This document shows, one piece after another, positions 19,029-27,113 of a DNA stretch of 64,000 nt. The stretch is from the NCBI GenBank assembly GCA_039025395.1, contig JBCCOK010000019.1, positions 15,889 to 79,888 on the forward strand, read 5' to 3'. This stretch comes from Hoeflea_A sp039025395 (lineage in GTDB: Bacteria > Pseudomonadota > Alphaproteobacteria > Rhizobiales > Rhizobiaceae). The notes under the pieces were generated by a model. The model saw nothing but the letters and a program-made list of their open reading frames with translations, ran no database searches and was not told where the DNA came from. Within the stretch, counting starts at the first letter, position 1. Each line of letters begins with the position of its first letter. A program made the position numbers and the translations under genes.

Positions 19029-20018
19029 ATGAGCAAGACTTTGCGTTCAAGTGTCCGCGGGCTTGGCCTCGGCATCGTGGCTGCCACAATGGTTGCCGCA
19101 ACAGCATGGGCGGATCAGGATCTGTCACTGGAAGGAAAGACAATCGGCGTTGCTGTTGTCGGTACGCAGCATTTCTGGGACCGCGAGGCATTCAACGGCG
19201 CCATCGACCGGGTCAGGGAGCTTGGCGGCGAGGTTGTGCCGGTGGATGGCGGACGCGACAACCAGGTTCACGCGGACAACCACGATATTCTTCTGAACAG
19301 CGATGTGGATGCCGTTATCTCCATCCTCGGCGACGGCTCCGTCGAACCCAAATTCGAGGCGCTGAAAGACTCCGGCGTTCCGGTGTTCACTGTTGATCAC
19401 CTGTCACCGCATGCCATCAACAACACGACATCCGACAATTATTATATGGGTACGACGATCGGGCGCTACATGGCGGACGCGATCGGCGGTGAAGGCAGAG
19501 TGGCAATTTTCAACGCCTTTGAAGGCGCGCTTAGAATCTGTGGCATTCGGACCGGTCTGTGGAAATATGTCCTTCAGGACTATCCGGGCATCGAAATTAT
19601 GCAGCCGGAGTTGGCGGAAGAGTTCGCCAACGCACCCGAGGACGCTCGCAAGAAGACGCTAGACCTTTTGGCTGCCAATCCGGAAGGTACGATCGACGCC
19701 ATCCATGTCGGTTGCTGGGACCAGCCTGCCATCGGCGTCGTCCAGGCCCTCGAGGAAGCTGGACGGACGGAAATCAAGGTGACAGCGCTTGACGGAGGAC
19801 CGGAAACGCTGGAAATCATGGCCGAGGAAAACAGCCCCTTCGTCGCCAATGTCGCGCAACAGCCACGCAAGATCGGTTCGACAGCCGCTTCCAATGTGGC
19901 GCGGCATTTCGCTGGCGAAACGCTACTGCCGCAGACCTTTGTCGACGTCAAGCCGGTGAACGGTCCGGAGGAGGCGAAAGCCGTCTACAAGGAGCTCGGC
20001 TACGGTACGCTTGACTAG
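19029..20018 (+). CDS. Sugar ABC transporter substrate-binding protein (RbsB/Peripla_BP_4 type)
   Basis: The 329-residue periplasmic binding protein has a cleavable signal peptide (hydrophobic core ending AATAWADQ). It then has two Rossmann-like lobes typical of pentose and AI-2 binders: IGVAVVGTQHFWDREAFNGA at the first strand, the hinge-side VDGGRDNQVHAD, and VTALDGGPE in the second lobe. I chose the ATG 10 bases after GGGAGG; an upstream in-frame start would put polar residues before the signal peptide. It delivers a sugar-like ligand to the permeases encoded downstream. A strong hairpin follows the gene, as is common where binding protein must exceed the rest of the transporter. Confidence 0.92.
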   Translation: MSKTLRSSVRGLGLGIVAATMVAATAWADQDLSLEGKTIGVAVVGTQHFWDREAFNGAIDRVRELGGEVVPVDGGRDNQVHADNHDILLNSDVDAVISILGDGSVEPKFEALKDSGVPVFTVDHLSPHAINNTTSDNYYMGTTIGRYMADAIGGEGRVAIFNAFEGALRICGIRTGLWKYVLQDYPGIEIMQPELAEEFANAPEDARKKTLDLLAANPEGTIDAIHVGCWDQPAIGVVQALEEAGRTEIKVTALDGGPETLEIMAEENSPFVANVAQQPRKIGSTAASNVARHFAGETLLPQTFVDVKPVNGPEEAKAVYKELGYGTLD

Positions 20019-20048
20019 GAGCGCTATTCGTTTCCCGTCATGACAGTC

Positions 20049-20080
20049 CGAAAGGTCCGTGGTTCGCTACGGGCCTTTCG
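20049..20080 (+). terminator. Intercistronic hairpin after the binding-protein gene
   Basis: A 12-bp stem (20049-20060 with 20069-20080, one G-T wobble) closes an 8-base loop and is followed by a weak T stretch. It lies between the binding-protein gene and the ATPase gene. It probably acts as a partial terminator or 3' protector that raises binding-protein mRNA over the rest. Confidence 0.6.
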
Positions 20081-20126
20081 TTTATAGTTTCCTCGTGTCC
20101 GTTATGAGCAGCATCGGCCGGCAAAC

Positions 20127-21653
20127 ATGACAAAGAACGATGACCTCAACGTTCTTTCAATGGTTGGAATATCGAAGTCTTTTCCCGGCGTGCAGGCGCT
20201 GGACGAGGCCAGCCTTTCTGTCGGCCCAGGCGAAATCCACGGGCTGGTGGGAGAGAACGGTGCCGGAAAATCGACGATCATCAAGGTTCTCGCCGGCGTC
20301 TATAAACGCGACAGCGGCACGGTCACCATCGGTGGCACCTCTCGTGATGTTCTGACGCCGGCATCGGTGCATGCAGACGGTGTGCGTTTCATCCACCAGG
20401 AACTGCATCTCGTCCCACATTTCACCGTGGCCGAATCCGTTTTCATGGGTCAGGAAATCACCGGCCTTTTCGGCGTTGACCGGAAAAAAATGAACATGCG
20501 TGCGGCGGACTTCCTGTCGGAAACGCTGCATATCGACATAGCGCCGACCACGCTGATCCGTGATCTCGGCATTGCGGAGCGAAAACTCGTACAGATTGCC
20601 CGCGCCCTGATCGACAATCAGGCCCGGATCGTGGTGTTCGACGAACCGACTGCGCCTCTCGCCATGGCCGAGATCGAGCAGTTGTTTGCAGCCATCAGGC
20701 GCCTGAAAGAAAGCGGCATAGCGATTGTTTACGTGTCGCATTACCTCAACGAAATCACCCGGCTTTGCGACCGTGTCACCATATTCCGCAACGGCACGGA
20801 CGTGGCAGTGGAAGACAATATCAACGCGGGGTCCCACGACAGAATCATCCGGCACATGGTCGGGCGCGACCTCGCCGCGCTTTATCCGAAAAAGCACCAT
20901 GCCGTCGAAACACCCCTCCTCCAACTGACGGGACTCAGCAATGAAGGTTTGTTCACTGATATCAATTTGACGGTCGGCAAAGGAGAAATCGTCGGGCTTG
21001 GCGGCTTGATCGGATCCGGCAGGGAGGAACTCACCGACACAATCTACGGACTCCGACAACCGACGGCCGGCAGCATTGAACTGGATGGCCACGAACTCAA
21101 CATCACCGCACCCGCCACCGCCGTTGAGGCCGGAATCGTTTTGGTACCGCGCGACCGGCGACACGACGGTCTGGTGCTGGATTTGAGTGTCGGGGACAAC
21201 ATCAATCTGGCCTCGCTTGAAGAAATCGCAAAGCTTTGGCTGGCTGACCGAAAGTCGGCTTCGCGCCGGTCGGATGAGCTGTCGGAAAAGCTCGATATCA
21301 GGCCGCGAAATTCCGATGCGATTACACGATTTCTCAGCGGCGGCAACCAGCAAAAGGTAGTGTTGGCGCGATGGCTTGCGACTGGTTCGAAAGTATTCAT
21401 TCTCGATGAGCCGACGGTGGGAGTCGATATCGGCGCGAAAGTGGAAATTTATCAACTGGTCGAGGATCTGGCGGCGCAGGGCGCCGCTATTATCGTGTCG
21501 TCCTCGGACCCTGCCGAGCTGTTGGGGCTTTGCGACCGGGTCGCCGTCCTGATGCGCGGGCGGCTGATCGCTGACCGACCCAAAGGTTCGCTCAATATCG
21601 ACAGCCTGATTGCGCTTACGACGGGTTTCGAAGCAAAGGGGGATGCGGCTTGA
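20127..21653 (+). CDS. Sugar ABC transporter ATPase, double-cassette (RbsA/MglA type)
   Basis: The 508-residue ATPase has two tandem nucleotide-binding domains. The first has Walker A GENGAGKST near residue 45 and a Walker B VVFDEPTAPLA. The second has the degenerate Walker A GLIGSGREE typical of the family, the signature FLSGGNQQKVVLAR, and VFILDEPTVGVDIG. In the first cassette the signature region reads RDLGIAERKLVQIARAL rather than a canonical LSVAQ, a mild deviation. The start ATG has no strong ribosome-binding site, but it overlaps the stop of an 8-codon open frame beginning at 20104. It energises uptake with the permeases downstream. Confidence 0.93.
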   Translation: MTKNDDLNVLSMVGISKSFPGVQALDEASLSVGPGEIHGLVGENGAGKSTIIKVLAGVYKRDSGTVTIGGTSRDVLTPASVHADGVRFIHQELHLVPHFTVAESVFMGQEITGLFGVDRKKMNMRAADFLSETLHIDIAPTTLIRDLGIAERKLVQIARALIDNQARIVVFDEPTAPLAMAEIEQLFAAIRRLKESGIAIVYVSHYLNEITRLCDRVTIFRNGTDVAVEDNINAGSHDRIIRHMVGRDLAALYPKKHHAVETPLLQLTGLSNEGLFTDINLTVGKGEIVGLGGLIGSGREELTDTIYGLRQPTAGSIELDGHELNITAPATAVEAGIVLVPRDRRHDGLVLDLSVGDNINLASLEEIAKLWLADRKSASRRSDELSEKLDIRPRNSDAITRFLSGGNQQKVVLARWLATGSKVFILDEPTVGVDIGAKVEIYQLVEDLAAQGAAIIVSSSDPAELLGLCDRVAVLMRGRLIADRPKGSLNIDSLIALTTGFEAKGDAA

Positions 21654-22663
21654 GCGTCGACAGCGTACCAGCAACAGGGCAATCCGCTTTGCTCAAGAAG
21701 GCGGCCCTCGTCGGCTATCTGCCGCTTGCGATCTTTGTCGTGCTCCTCATCTACCTCAGTTTTACGGCACCGAACTATTTCAGTTTCCAGAGCCTTGACC
21801 TGATACTGCGACAGGCGATCCCGACGGTCGTCGTCTGTCTCGGCCTCTCCGTGGTGGTGATGGCCGGCGGCAACGACGTGGTTTCGGGTGGAATCGATCT
21901 TTCGATCCCCGCGACCGCGGTTCTGTCGGCGGCAATTATCGCAGATCAGGTTACCAATCACGGCACGCCGATTGCCATCGCTATTGTAATGGCGCTCATC
22001 GCAGCATTGGCGGTCGGTGCAGCCAATGCCCTGCTTGTCGTGCGAATTGGCATGACCCCACTACTGGCGACATTGTCCAGCTCCGTTGCCGTTGTCGGCA
22101 TCGTCAAAGTGATTACGTCCAGCCGACGGATCAATGTCGACCATCCGGCTGTTGTGTGGCTGCGGGACGGATCATTCGCCGGTGTTTCCGTCGGAGTGAT
22201 CCTGACGGCGGTTCTGTTCCTGATCTACTTCTTTTTCGTCCACCGTACGCGCTGGGGCATGAATCTGCAGGCTGTTGGCGGCAGCCGCGATGCTGCGGAA
22301 ATTTCCGGCATTCCAACAGGTCGTTTCCTGTCGCAATCGTTCATAGTTGCGGCCTTTGCCGGCGGGCTGGCATCGATGTTCGTACTGGCTCGCGGCTCCG
22401 GTTCCACGCCCGGCACGGAGGAAAACCTGCTGCTTGAAATGGTTCTGGCCACCTTCCTGGGCGCAGCCTTCTCGCCGCGCCGCGTCGTCACACTTTGGGG
22501 TGCCGTGCTGGGGGCGGTGCTGGTTACCGCGCTTTCCATCGGCTTCAAGTCGATCGGCGTCAACGTCTTCTGGACCGGATGCATCAAGGGCGCGCTGATC
22601 CTGATCGTCGTTGCTTCGGCATCCCTGTCGTTGAAGGCGTCAGCACGGGGGCACTCGGGATGA
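21650..22663 (+). CDS. Sugar ABC transporter permease 1 (RbsC/BPD_transp_2)
   Basis: The 337-residue inner-membrane protein has about eight to ten hydrophobic helices. It includes the ribose-type block MAGGNDVVSGGIDLSIPAT and the coupling region RWGMNLQAVGGSRDAAEISGI. It starts with TTG overlapping the ATPase stop (TTGA), so its translation is probably coupled to the ATPase. Ribose-type ABC systems need a permease pair; here two different permease genes follow each other, as in the AI-2 importer LsrCD, so the channel is likely a heterodimer. Confidence 0.92.
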   Translation: MSVDSVPATGQSALLKKAALVGYLPLAIFVVLLIYLSFTAPNYFSFQSLDLILRQAIPTVVVCLGLSVVVMAGGNDVVSGGIDLSIPATAVLSAAIIADQVTNHGTPIAIAIVMALIAALAVGAANALLVVRIGMTPLLATLSSSVAVVGIVKVITSSRRINVDHPAVVWLRDGSFAGVSVGVILTAVLFLIYFFFVHRTRWGMNLQAVGGSRDAAEISGIPTGRFLSQSFIVAAFAGGLASMFVLARGSGSTPGTEENLLLEMVLATFLGAAFSPRRVVTLWGAVLGAVLVTALSIGFKSIGVNVFWTGCIKGALILIVVASASLSLKASARGHSG

Positions 22664-23631
22664 GTCTGGCGAGCGAAACCGAAACGTCGGCAATGCGCAG
22701 TTTCCTGATACGCTACGGCTTCCTCGTTATCATCGCCGCCTTCTTTGCGTTCTTTTCGCTCTATACGGGCAGCTTTTTGAGCGGCACCAACCTTTTGAAC
22801 ATCGTTGAAGGATCGTCCATTCTGCTCATCCTGGCTCTCGGGATGACGCTGGTCGTGGCTATGGGCGGTATCGATCTTTCGGTGGGCATCGCTTTCGATA
22901 TGGGAGCGGCTTTTGCCATCGTTGCCATGAAGGAATATGACGCGGCTTGGTACGTCGCCATACTGATCGGCATCGGAGGCGGAATGCTCGTTGGGCTGCT
23001 GAACGCGTTTCTGGTGGTAAAACTTTCTGTCAGCCCGTTTCTGGCGACCCTCGGCACATTCTTCATCGGCAGTTCCGTGCAACGTATTTTTACCGGTGGC
23101 GGCGGGCCGATCTCGCACCGCAGCGCCCCGATGGAATACCGCAACCTTGCCATCGGAGATGTATTCGGAATTCCATCAGAGGTCATCATCGCCGCTGTCA
23201 TTCTGGTGATCTATTTCATCTTTCTCGAGAGGTCGATTTTCGGCAAACGCATTCATGCGATAGGCCTGCAAAAGACCGCGGCGCTGGTCGCCGGAATCAA
23301 GGTCAACAAGTACATCGCACTGGGCTTTATTATCGCAGCGGCCACCTGCGCCATCGGCGGCATGATCGGCTCTGCAAATCTGCGCATGTTCACACCACTG
23401 GCAGGGTTTTCCTACCTGCTTGATGCCATCGCGGCGGTCTTCATCGGTGCCTCGATCCATCCACACGGGCGACCGAACGTGCCTGGCACGCTGATCGGCG
23501 TGCTGTTTCTCGGCATGGTGGCCAATGGTCTCAATCTGATGGGCCTCGATTTCAATACCAAGGATGCCTTGTCCGGGCTCATCCTGGTCGGCGCTCTCGC
23601 CATCGCGGTTGCGCAAAAGCGCTTGCGCTAG
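22660..23631 (+). CDS. Sugar ABC transporter permease 2 (RbsC/BPD_transp_2)
   Basis: The 323-residue multi-helix permease is a paralogue of the preceding one. It shows the family blocks MAMGGIDLSVGIAFDMG near residue 70 and the cytoplasmic SIFGKRIHAIGLQKTAALVAGIK coupling segment. I placed the start at the ATG overlapping the previous stop (ATGA); longer readings would run antisense-like into the preceding gene. It forms the membrane channel with permease 1. The transporter operon continues, after an IS481 relic, with a PfkB kinase. Confidence 0.92.
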   Translation: MSLASETETSAMRSFLIRYGFLVIIAAFFAFFSLYTGSFLSGTNLLNIVEGSSILLILALGMTLVVAMGGIDLSVGIAFDMGAAFAIVAMKEYDAAWYVAILIGIGGGMLVGLLNAFLVVKLSVSPFLATLGTFFIGSSVQRIFTGGGGPISHRSAPMEYRNLAIGDVFGIPSEVIIAAVILVIYFIFLERSIFGKRIHAIGLQKTAALVAGIKVNKYIALGFIIAAATCAIGGMIGSANLRMFTPLAGFSYLLDAIAAVFIGASIHPHGRPNVPGTLIGVLFLGMVANGLNLMGLDFNTKDALSGLILVGALAIAVAQKRLR

Positions 23632-23658
23632 AGTATCCGTTTTGATCAAGAGGACCGA

Positions 23659-23894
23659 ATGAGCATTCGCAAATATGCCCGGTTGACGCCAAAAGGCCGA
23701 GAGATGTTGATCGACCGCCTTGGGCGTAAAGACCATCCTTGCGACGTGCTGGTGCCACGGAGGTCAGCGTGCGCACGGTCTATCATTGGCGCCAGCGGTC
23801 CCGTCCGTTTGGCCTTTGTGCCCTCAAGGACCGATTTCATGCCCGGCCTCAAAGGCATGCCGGAAGCATCAAAATATCGAATGGAATGAGATAG
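23659..23894 (+). pseudogene. IS481-family transposase N-terminal relic (frameshifted)
   Basis: Two short pieces in different frames restore the start of an IS481-type transposase. The first frame, from 23659, gives MSIRKYARLTPKGREMLIDR, the typical opening with helix-turn-helix 1. The second frame, from 23754 to the stop at 23892-23894, gives ATEVSVRTVYHWRQR followed by a GLCALKDRFHARPQRH-like segment, which matches the recognition helix and the ALxDRSSRPHR linker. The catalytic core is missing. The relic sits inside the importer operon between permease 2 and the PfkB gene, so an ancient insertion left only about 236 bases. Confidence 0.65.
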
Positions 23895-23928
23895 CGGGAA
23901 TTCTGACTGAGAGGCAGGGAGGCTTGTT

Positions 23929-24879
23929 TTGCCGAAATTCGACTTTAGCGCCGTTGGTTTTCTGGTCTTGGATGTCCTGTGCCGCGGCGCCGATAACATG
24001 CCGCCCTCAGGGGGCGCAACCTTTGTCGACCAGATACACATGACCGTGGCTGGTACAGCGGGCGGAACGGCCGTGGATTGCGCACTGTTGGGTTTGGACG
24101 GACAAATCGTTGCCAGGGTCGGCAAGGACGATATGGGAGATTTCCTCATTTCGCGCATGAGCCGCTTCGGACTGGATGTCAGGCAAGTGCAGCGGGACCA
24201 ATCCTTGCAAACATCCACCAGCATGCTGCCGATCAGCAGCCGCGGCGACCGTCGCGCCTTTTTCGTTCCCGGGGCATCTCGGACCTTCACTCTGGATCCT
24301 GCGCAAACGGAGGCAGCGCTTGACGCGGACATCATTCATCTGGGTGGAACCGGTTTGCTCGACAGCTTCGACGGAGAGCCGTCACTGCAATTTCTGAAAG
24401 GGGCCAAGGAACTTGGCCGGACAACGGTTTTCGATCTGATCCTTGCCGACGCGACCACCATCGAGAAAGTCGCACCGCTTCTGCCCTTCATCGATTACTT
24501 CGTTCCCTCGATAGTCGAGGCGTCGGCGATGGCGGCGATGGAGGATCCGGCCGATGTCGCCCGCTGGTTTAAAAACCAGGGTGTCGGCAATGCCATTCTG
24601 ACGCTTGAAGACAAAGGCGTTTATGTGGATCCGCAGGATGGAGATGCGTTCATCTGTCCCGCCCATCGGATTGATGTGATTGATACAACCGGTTGCGGCG
24701 ACAGTTTTACCGCCGGCATCATTGCGGGAATCTCCCGGAACTGGGACATCAGGCGATCCGCGCGCTTTGCCAACGCGGTGGCCGCTCTTGTAGCGGGCGG
24801 TCTTGGTTCTCAGGGTAAGCTTACGTCCTTCGACACAGCGCTGGATGCGATGGAGAGCCTGCCCCTAAACGACCACTGA
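23929..24879 (+). CDS. PfkB-family carbohydrate kinase (second copy)
   Basis: The 316-residue ribokinase-fold kinase begins with TTG, 8 bases after GGGAGG. Motifs are TVAGTAGGTAVDCALLG near residue 36, HLGGTGLLDSF near residue 134, and the catalytic DTTGCGDSFTAGIIAGI near residue 240. The shared AGTAxG, HxGGTG and GLGS blocks make it a close paralogue of the PfkB kinase in the facing operon. It is the last gene on the importer side, probably co-transcribed with the transporter. It would phosphorylate the incoming compound or an intermediate; with the FGGY and other PfkB enzymes the locus has three kinases. Confidence 0.9.
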   Translation: MPKFDFSAVGFLVLDVLCRGADNMPPSGGATFVDQIHMTVAGTAGGTAVDCALLGLDGQIVARVGKDDMGDFLISRMSRFGLDVRQVQRDQSLQTSTSMLPISSRGDRRAFFVPGASRTFTLDPAQTEAALDADIIHLGGTGLLDSFDGEPSLQFLKGAKELGRTTVFDLILADATTIEKVAPLLPFIDYFVPSIVEASAMAAMEDPADVARWFKNQGVGNAILTLEDKGVYVDPQDGDAFICPAHRIDVIDTTGCGDSFTAGIIAGISRNWDIRRSARFANAVAALVAGGLGSQGKLTSFDTALDAMESLPLNDH

Positions 24880-25020
24880 AAAGCCAAGGGGCAATCATGC
24901 CAATTGCGCTATCCGAAGACCTTCTCTGATTTCAACGGCCGATAGTCAACGGTCAATAGCCCTGCCACGAGGAACCGCAAGAAAGCTTGTTCTGGCGACG
25001 TGGGCGACCGCCGATACCTC

Positions 25021-26247
25021 TTACCATCTGGGAAATGGGTCCGGAAATTTGCTGTAATCTTCGTTCAGTTCTTCATCTGTGATGAGACAACCATCCAGTT
25101 TACTGACGATATCAGCCTGATCGATTTCGTCATCGCTGCCGATAAATACAATTTCCTGTCTGCGGTCTCCAAACGGTTCAACCCACTCGTTTTCAATGAA
25201 TTTTCTCATATCAGGCGTCCAGTCCTTTTCAGGAATGCTGGAGTACCACCTTCCAGCCACACCATAATCCTTCAGTTTTCCGGCGAGTTGGAAATCGCCC
25301 GCAAAGTCCATTCGTGTGCACAGACAAAAGAAGCCCTTGGATCGAATGAGACCTGCGATGGGTGTTTCTATGAAGTCCATAAATCTCTCGGGGACAAAGG
25401 GTCTTCGCGCCCGGTAGACAAAGGTCGTCAGGCCGAATTCGTGGCTATGGCTATGAATGAGGCTATGGCCGTTAGCATGGCCGTGAGAATGTTCGTCTTC
25501 TTGATCCGGTTCGTCCTCTCGTTCCATTTCCTTGAACCAGGTCGGATATTCCTCGGCTTTCTCGAAATCGAATGAGTTTGTACTCATGATCTCGCTTAGA
25601 TCGACCTTGCCATGGTCGGTATCGATAATCTTGGCTTCGGCATTGATGGCTCGAACCATTTGGTGAATTTTGTCCAGCTTTTCAGAGCTGACCAAATTCG
25701 ATTTGTTCACGAGAATGACGTTTGCGAATTCCAATTGATCGATCATCAATTCGACAACCGAAGTTTGGTCGTGGGTTTGCAGCCGTGTTTTTCTTTCCTG
25801 TATTTCCATTTCGTCAGAGTGGTATTGTTCGATGAAGTTGAAGGCATCGACCACCGTTACCATCGTGTCTAATTGTGCAATGTCTTTCAGAGACTTGCCG
25901 TCATCCATCGGGAAAGTGAAAGTGGCAGCAATTGGAAGCGGTTCCGACACGCCGCTCGCTTCAATGATCAGGTAATCGTATTTGCCTTCCTGGGCCAGCT
26001 TGACCGTTTCATCAAACAAGTCCCCTCGTAGGGTACAGCACAGGCAGCCGTTTTCTAACTCAACAAGCTTTTCTTCCGTTTGGAGGATCTTGTCTCCGAT
26101 TTGTTTGCCGTCGATGTTAACTTCAGCAATATCATTGACGATAATCGCGATGCTTTGAGCTCTCTTCGTCTCGATGATGTGGTTGACGGTCGTGGTTTTG
26201 CCAGCGCCGAGGAATCCGCTCAAAACGGTTACGGGGATTTTCTTCAT
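25021..26247 (-). CDS. COG0523/CobW-type GTPase, zinc metallochaperone-like
   Basis: The 408-residue G3E GTPase has Walker A SGFLGAGKTTT near residue 10, the metal-binding CxCC motif in NGCLCCTLRGD near residue 73, and the switch-like EASGVSEP. A His-rich loop (HSHGHANGHSLIHSHSHEFG) sits near residue 255, followed by the CobW C-terminal domain ending PRW. Zinc-responsive members (ZigA, YciC, eukaryotic ZNG1) load zinc into client proteins when zinc is scarce. I chose the ATG at 26247; a TTG three codons upstream is possible. The gene looks visibly AT-richer than its neighbours. It follows a secreted-protein gene whose upstream region has a Zur-like box, which fits zinc control. Confidence 0.88.
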   Translation of the reverse strand: MKKIPVTVLSGFLGAGKTTTVNHIIETKRAQSIAIIVNDIAEVNIDGKQIGDKILQTEEKLVELENGCLCCTLRGDLFDETVKLAQEGKYDYLIIEASGVSEPLPIAATFTFPMDDGKSLKDIAQLDTMVTVVDAFNFIEQYHSDEMEIQERKTRLQTHDQTSVVELMIDQLEFANVILVNKSNLVSSEKLDKIHQMVRAINAEAKIIDTDHGKVDLSEIMSTNSFDFEKAEEYPTWFKEMEREDEPDQEDEHSHGHANGHSLIHSHSHEFGLTTFVYRARRPFVPERFMDFIETPIAGLIRSKGFFCLCTRMDFAGDFQLAGKLKDYGVAGRWYSSIPEKDWTPDMRKFIENEWVEPFGDRRQEIVFIGSDDEIDQADIVSKLDGCLITDEELNEDYSKFPDPFPRW

Positions 26248-26353
26248 GGAGATCAACCGCTCTTAGTCAAAACTGAATAGGGCCCATGATTTTCAACTGA
26301 GCACATGAACATCTCTTGCGAGGGCTTCATATTCGAAAGTGTGATTGGAAGCC

Positions 26354-26845
26354 TCAGTTGATTGGATCACGGGACACAATAAGCCGTAGGCTGGTTGCAG
26401 CACCTGCCGTGAGCTCTATCGCGATTGGTCTGGGCCCGGTCAGTTCGCCGACATTAATGTTGGCAGTCAGTCCGCCGGTAAGAACATCCGGGCAGGCTTC
26501 GGGCGCCGAAACCGTCGATGAGCTTATTGCATCACCGTTCTTTTCCAGCAGGCCGGCCATCCTGTCCGGCTCCGTTGCGTAAATGAAGTAGGTCCCATCC
26601 TCAACAATCGGAAAGTGAATATAGGCAACAACGTTTTCGGGAAGCGAAACTTCAATCGGGATATTTCGGGGTGCGTGATGTTTCGGGATGAAGTCTTCAG
26701 AGAGCTGCATCGTTGGCATCACGGTTTTGGTGGCACCACTGATGGCGAATTGTTCGCACATCACTTTCGCAGTGTCGTCCGCGTTTGCCGTAGCGGCACT
26801 TGATAATGCAAACGCGCCAACTGCCAAGCCCAATAGAAATCGCAT
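26354..26845 (-). CDS. Unrecognised secreted protein, likely zinc-regulated
   Basis: The predicted protein has 163 residues with a clear signal peptide (MRFLLGLAVGAFALSSAATANA) and a mature part of about 140 residues. I do not recognise the family. The mature protein has two cysteines (near residues 30 and 118) that could form a disulfide, and a short KHHAPRN segment. It is rich in beta-prone stretches such as VVAYIHFPIVEDGTYFIYA. The start ATG sits 6 bases after GGAGG. It precedes the COG0523 GTPase gene by about 106 bases and lies downstream of a Zur-like box, so a role in envelope metal handling is plausible but unproven. Confidence 0.75.
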   Translation of the reverse strand: MRFLLGLAVGAFALSSAATANADDTAKVMCEQFAISGATKTVMPTMQLSEDFIPKHHAPRNIPIEVSLPENVVAYIHFPIVEDGTYFIYATEPDRMAGLLEKNGDAISSSTVSAPEACPDVLTGGLTANINVGELTGPRPIAIELTAGAATSLRLIVSRDPIN

Positions 26846-26896
26846 GCCCGCCTCCATAAGTTTTTCTGTACGCTAAGCGCCTGAAGTTGGAGGAAA

Positions 26897-26911
26897 TGTT
26901 ATAACGTATCA
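26897..26911 (-). promoter_or_regulatory. Zur-like operator upstream of the secreted-protein/GTPase genes
   Basis: The 15-bp imperfect inverted repeat TGTTATAACGTATCA, preceded by GAAA, resembles the proteobacterial Zur box (GAAATGTTATANTATAACATTTC as usually cited). The outer TGnTA/TAnCA arms are symmetric; the centre is not. It lies about 52 bases upstream of the start codon. On the coding strand TTGACA occurs just upstream (26918-26923) and a TATAAC hexamer falls inside the box. The downstream COG0523 GTPase supports zinc control, but Fur-type binding cannot be excluded. Confidence 0.5.
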
Positions 26912-27113
26912 GATGGCTGTCAAGGTGAAGTTCAGAAATACGGGTACGACGATTGAGCGCCCTCAATATTTCGCAAATTCAATCTGGTTATACGGTTCTG
27001 GCTTAGAACCCACCTTTGTGGGCGACGTCTCAAAGCCTGGCTCGCGACGTAGCGGTTTCGGGGCAATTTGATCCTCGATATCACGCCACGGCGTTACCTA
27101 CGCGCCGCCGATG

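Noticed and set aside
5171..20018. Reading the locus as a complete AI-2 (lsr) system
   Set aside because: LsrF, a SorC regulator and a two-permease importer are present, but no LsrG and no close LsrK were seen, and many extra sugar and redox genes are included.
20157..21674. A 505-codon open frame antisense to the sugar ABC ATPase gene
   Set aside because: It exactly shadows a well-conserved ATPase, has no family motifs, and reflects GC-biased codon positions on the opposite strand.
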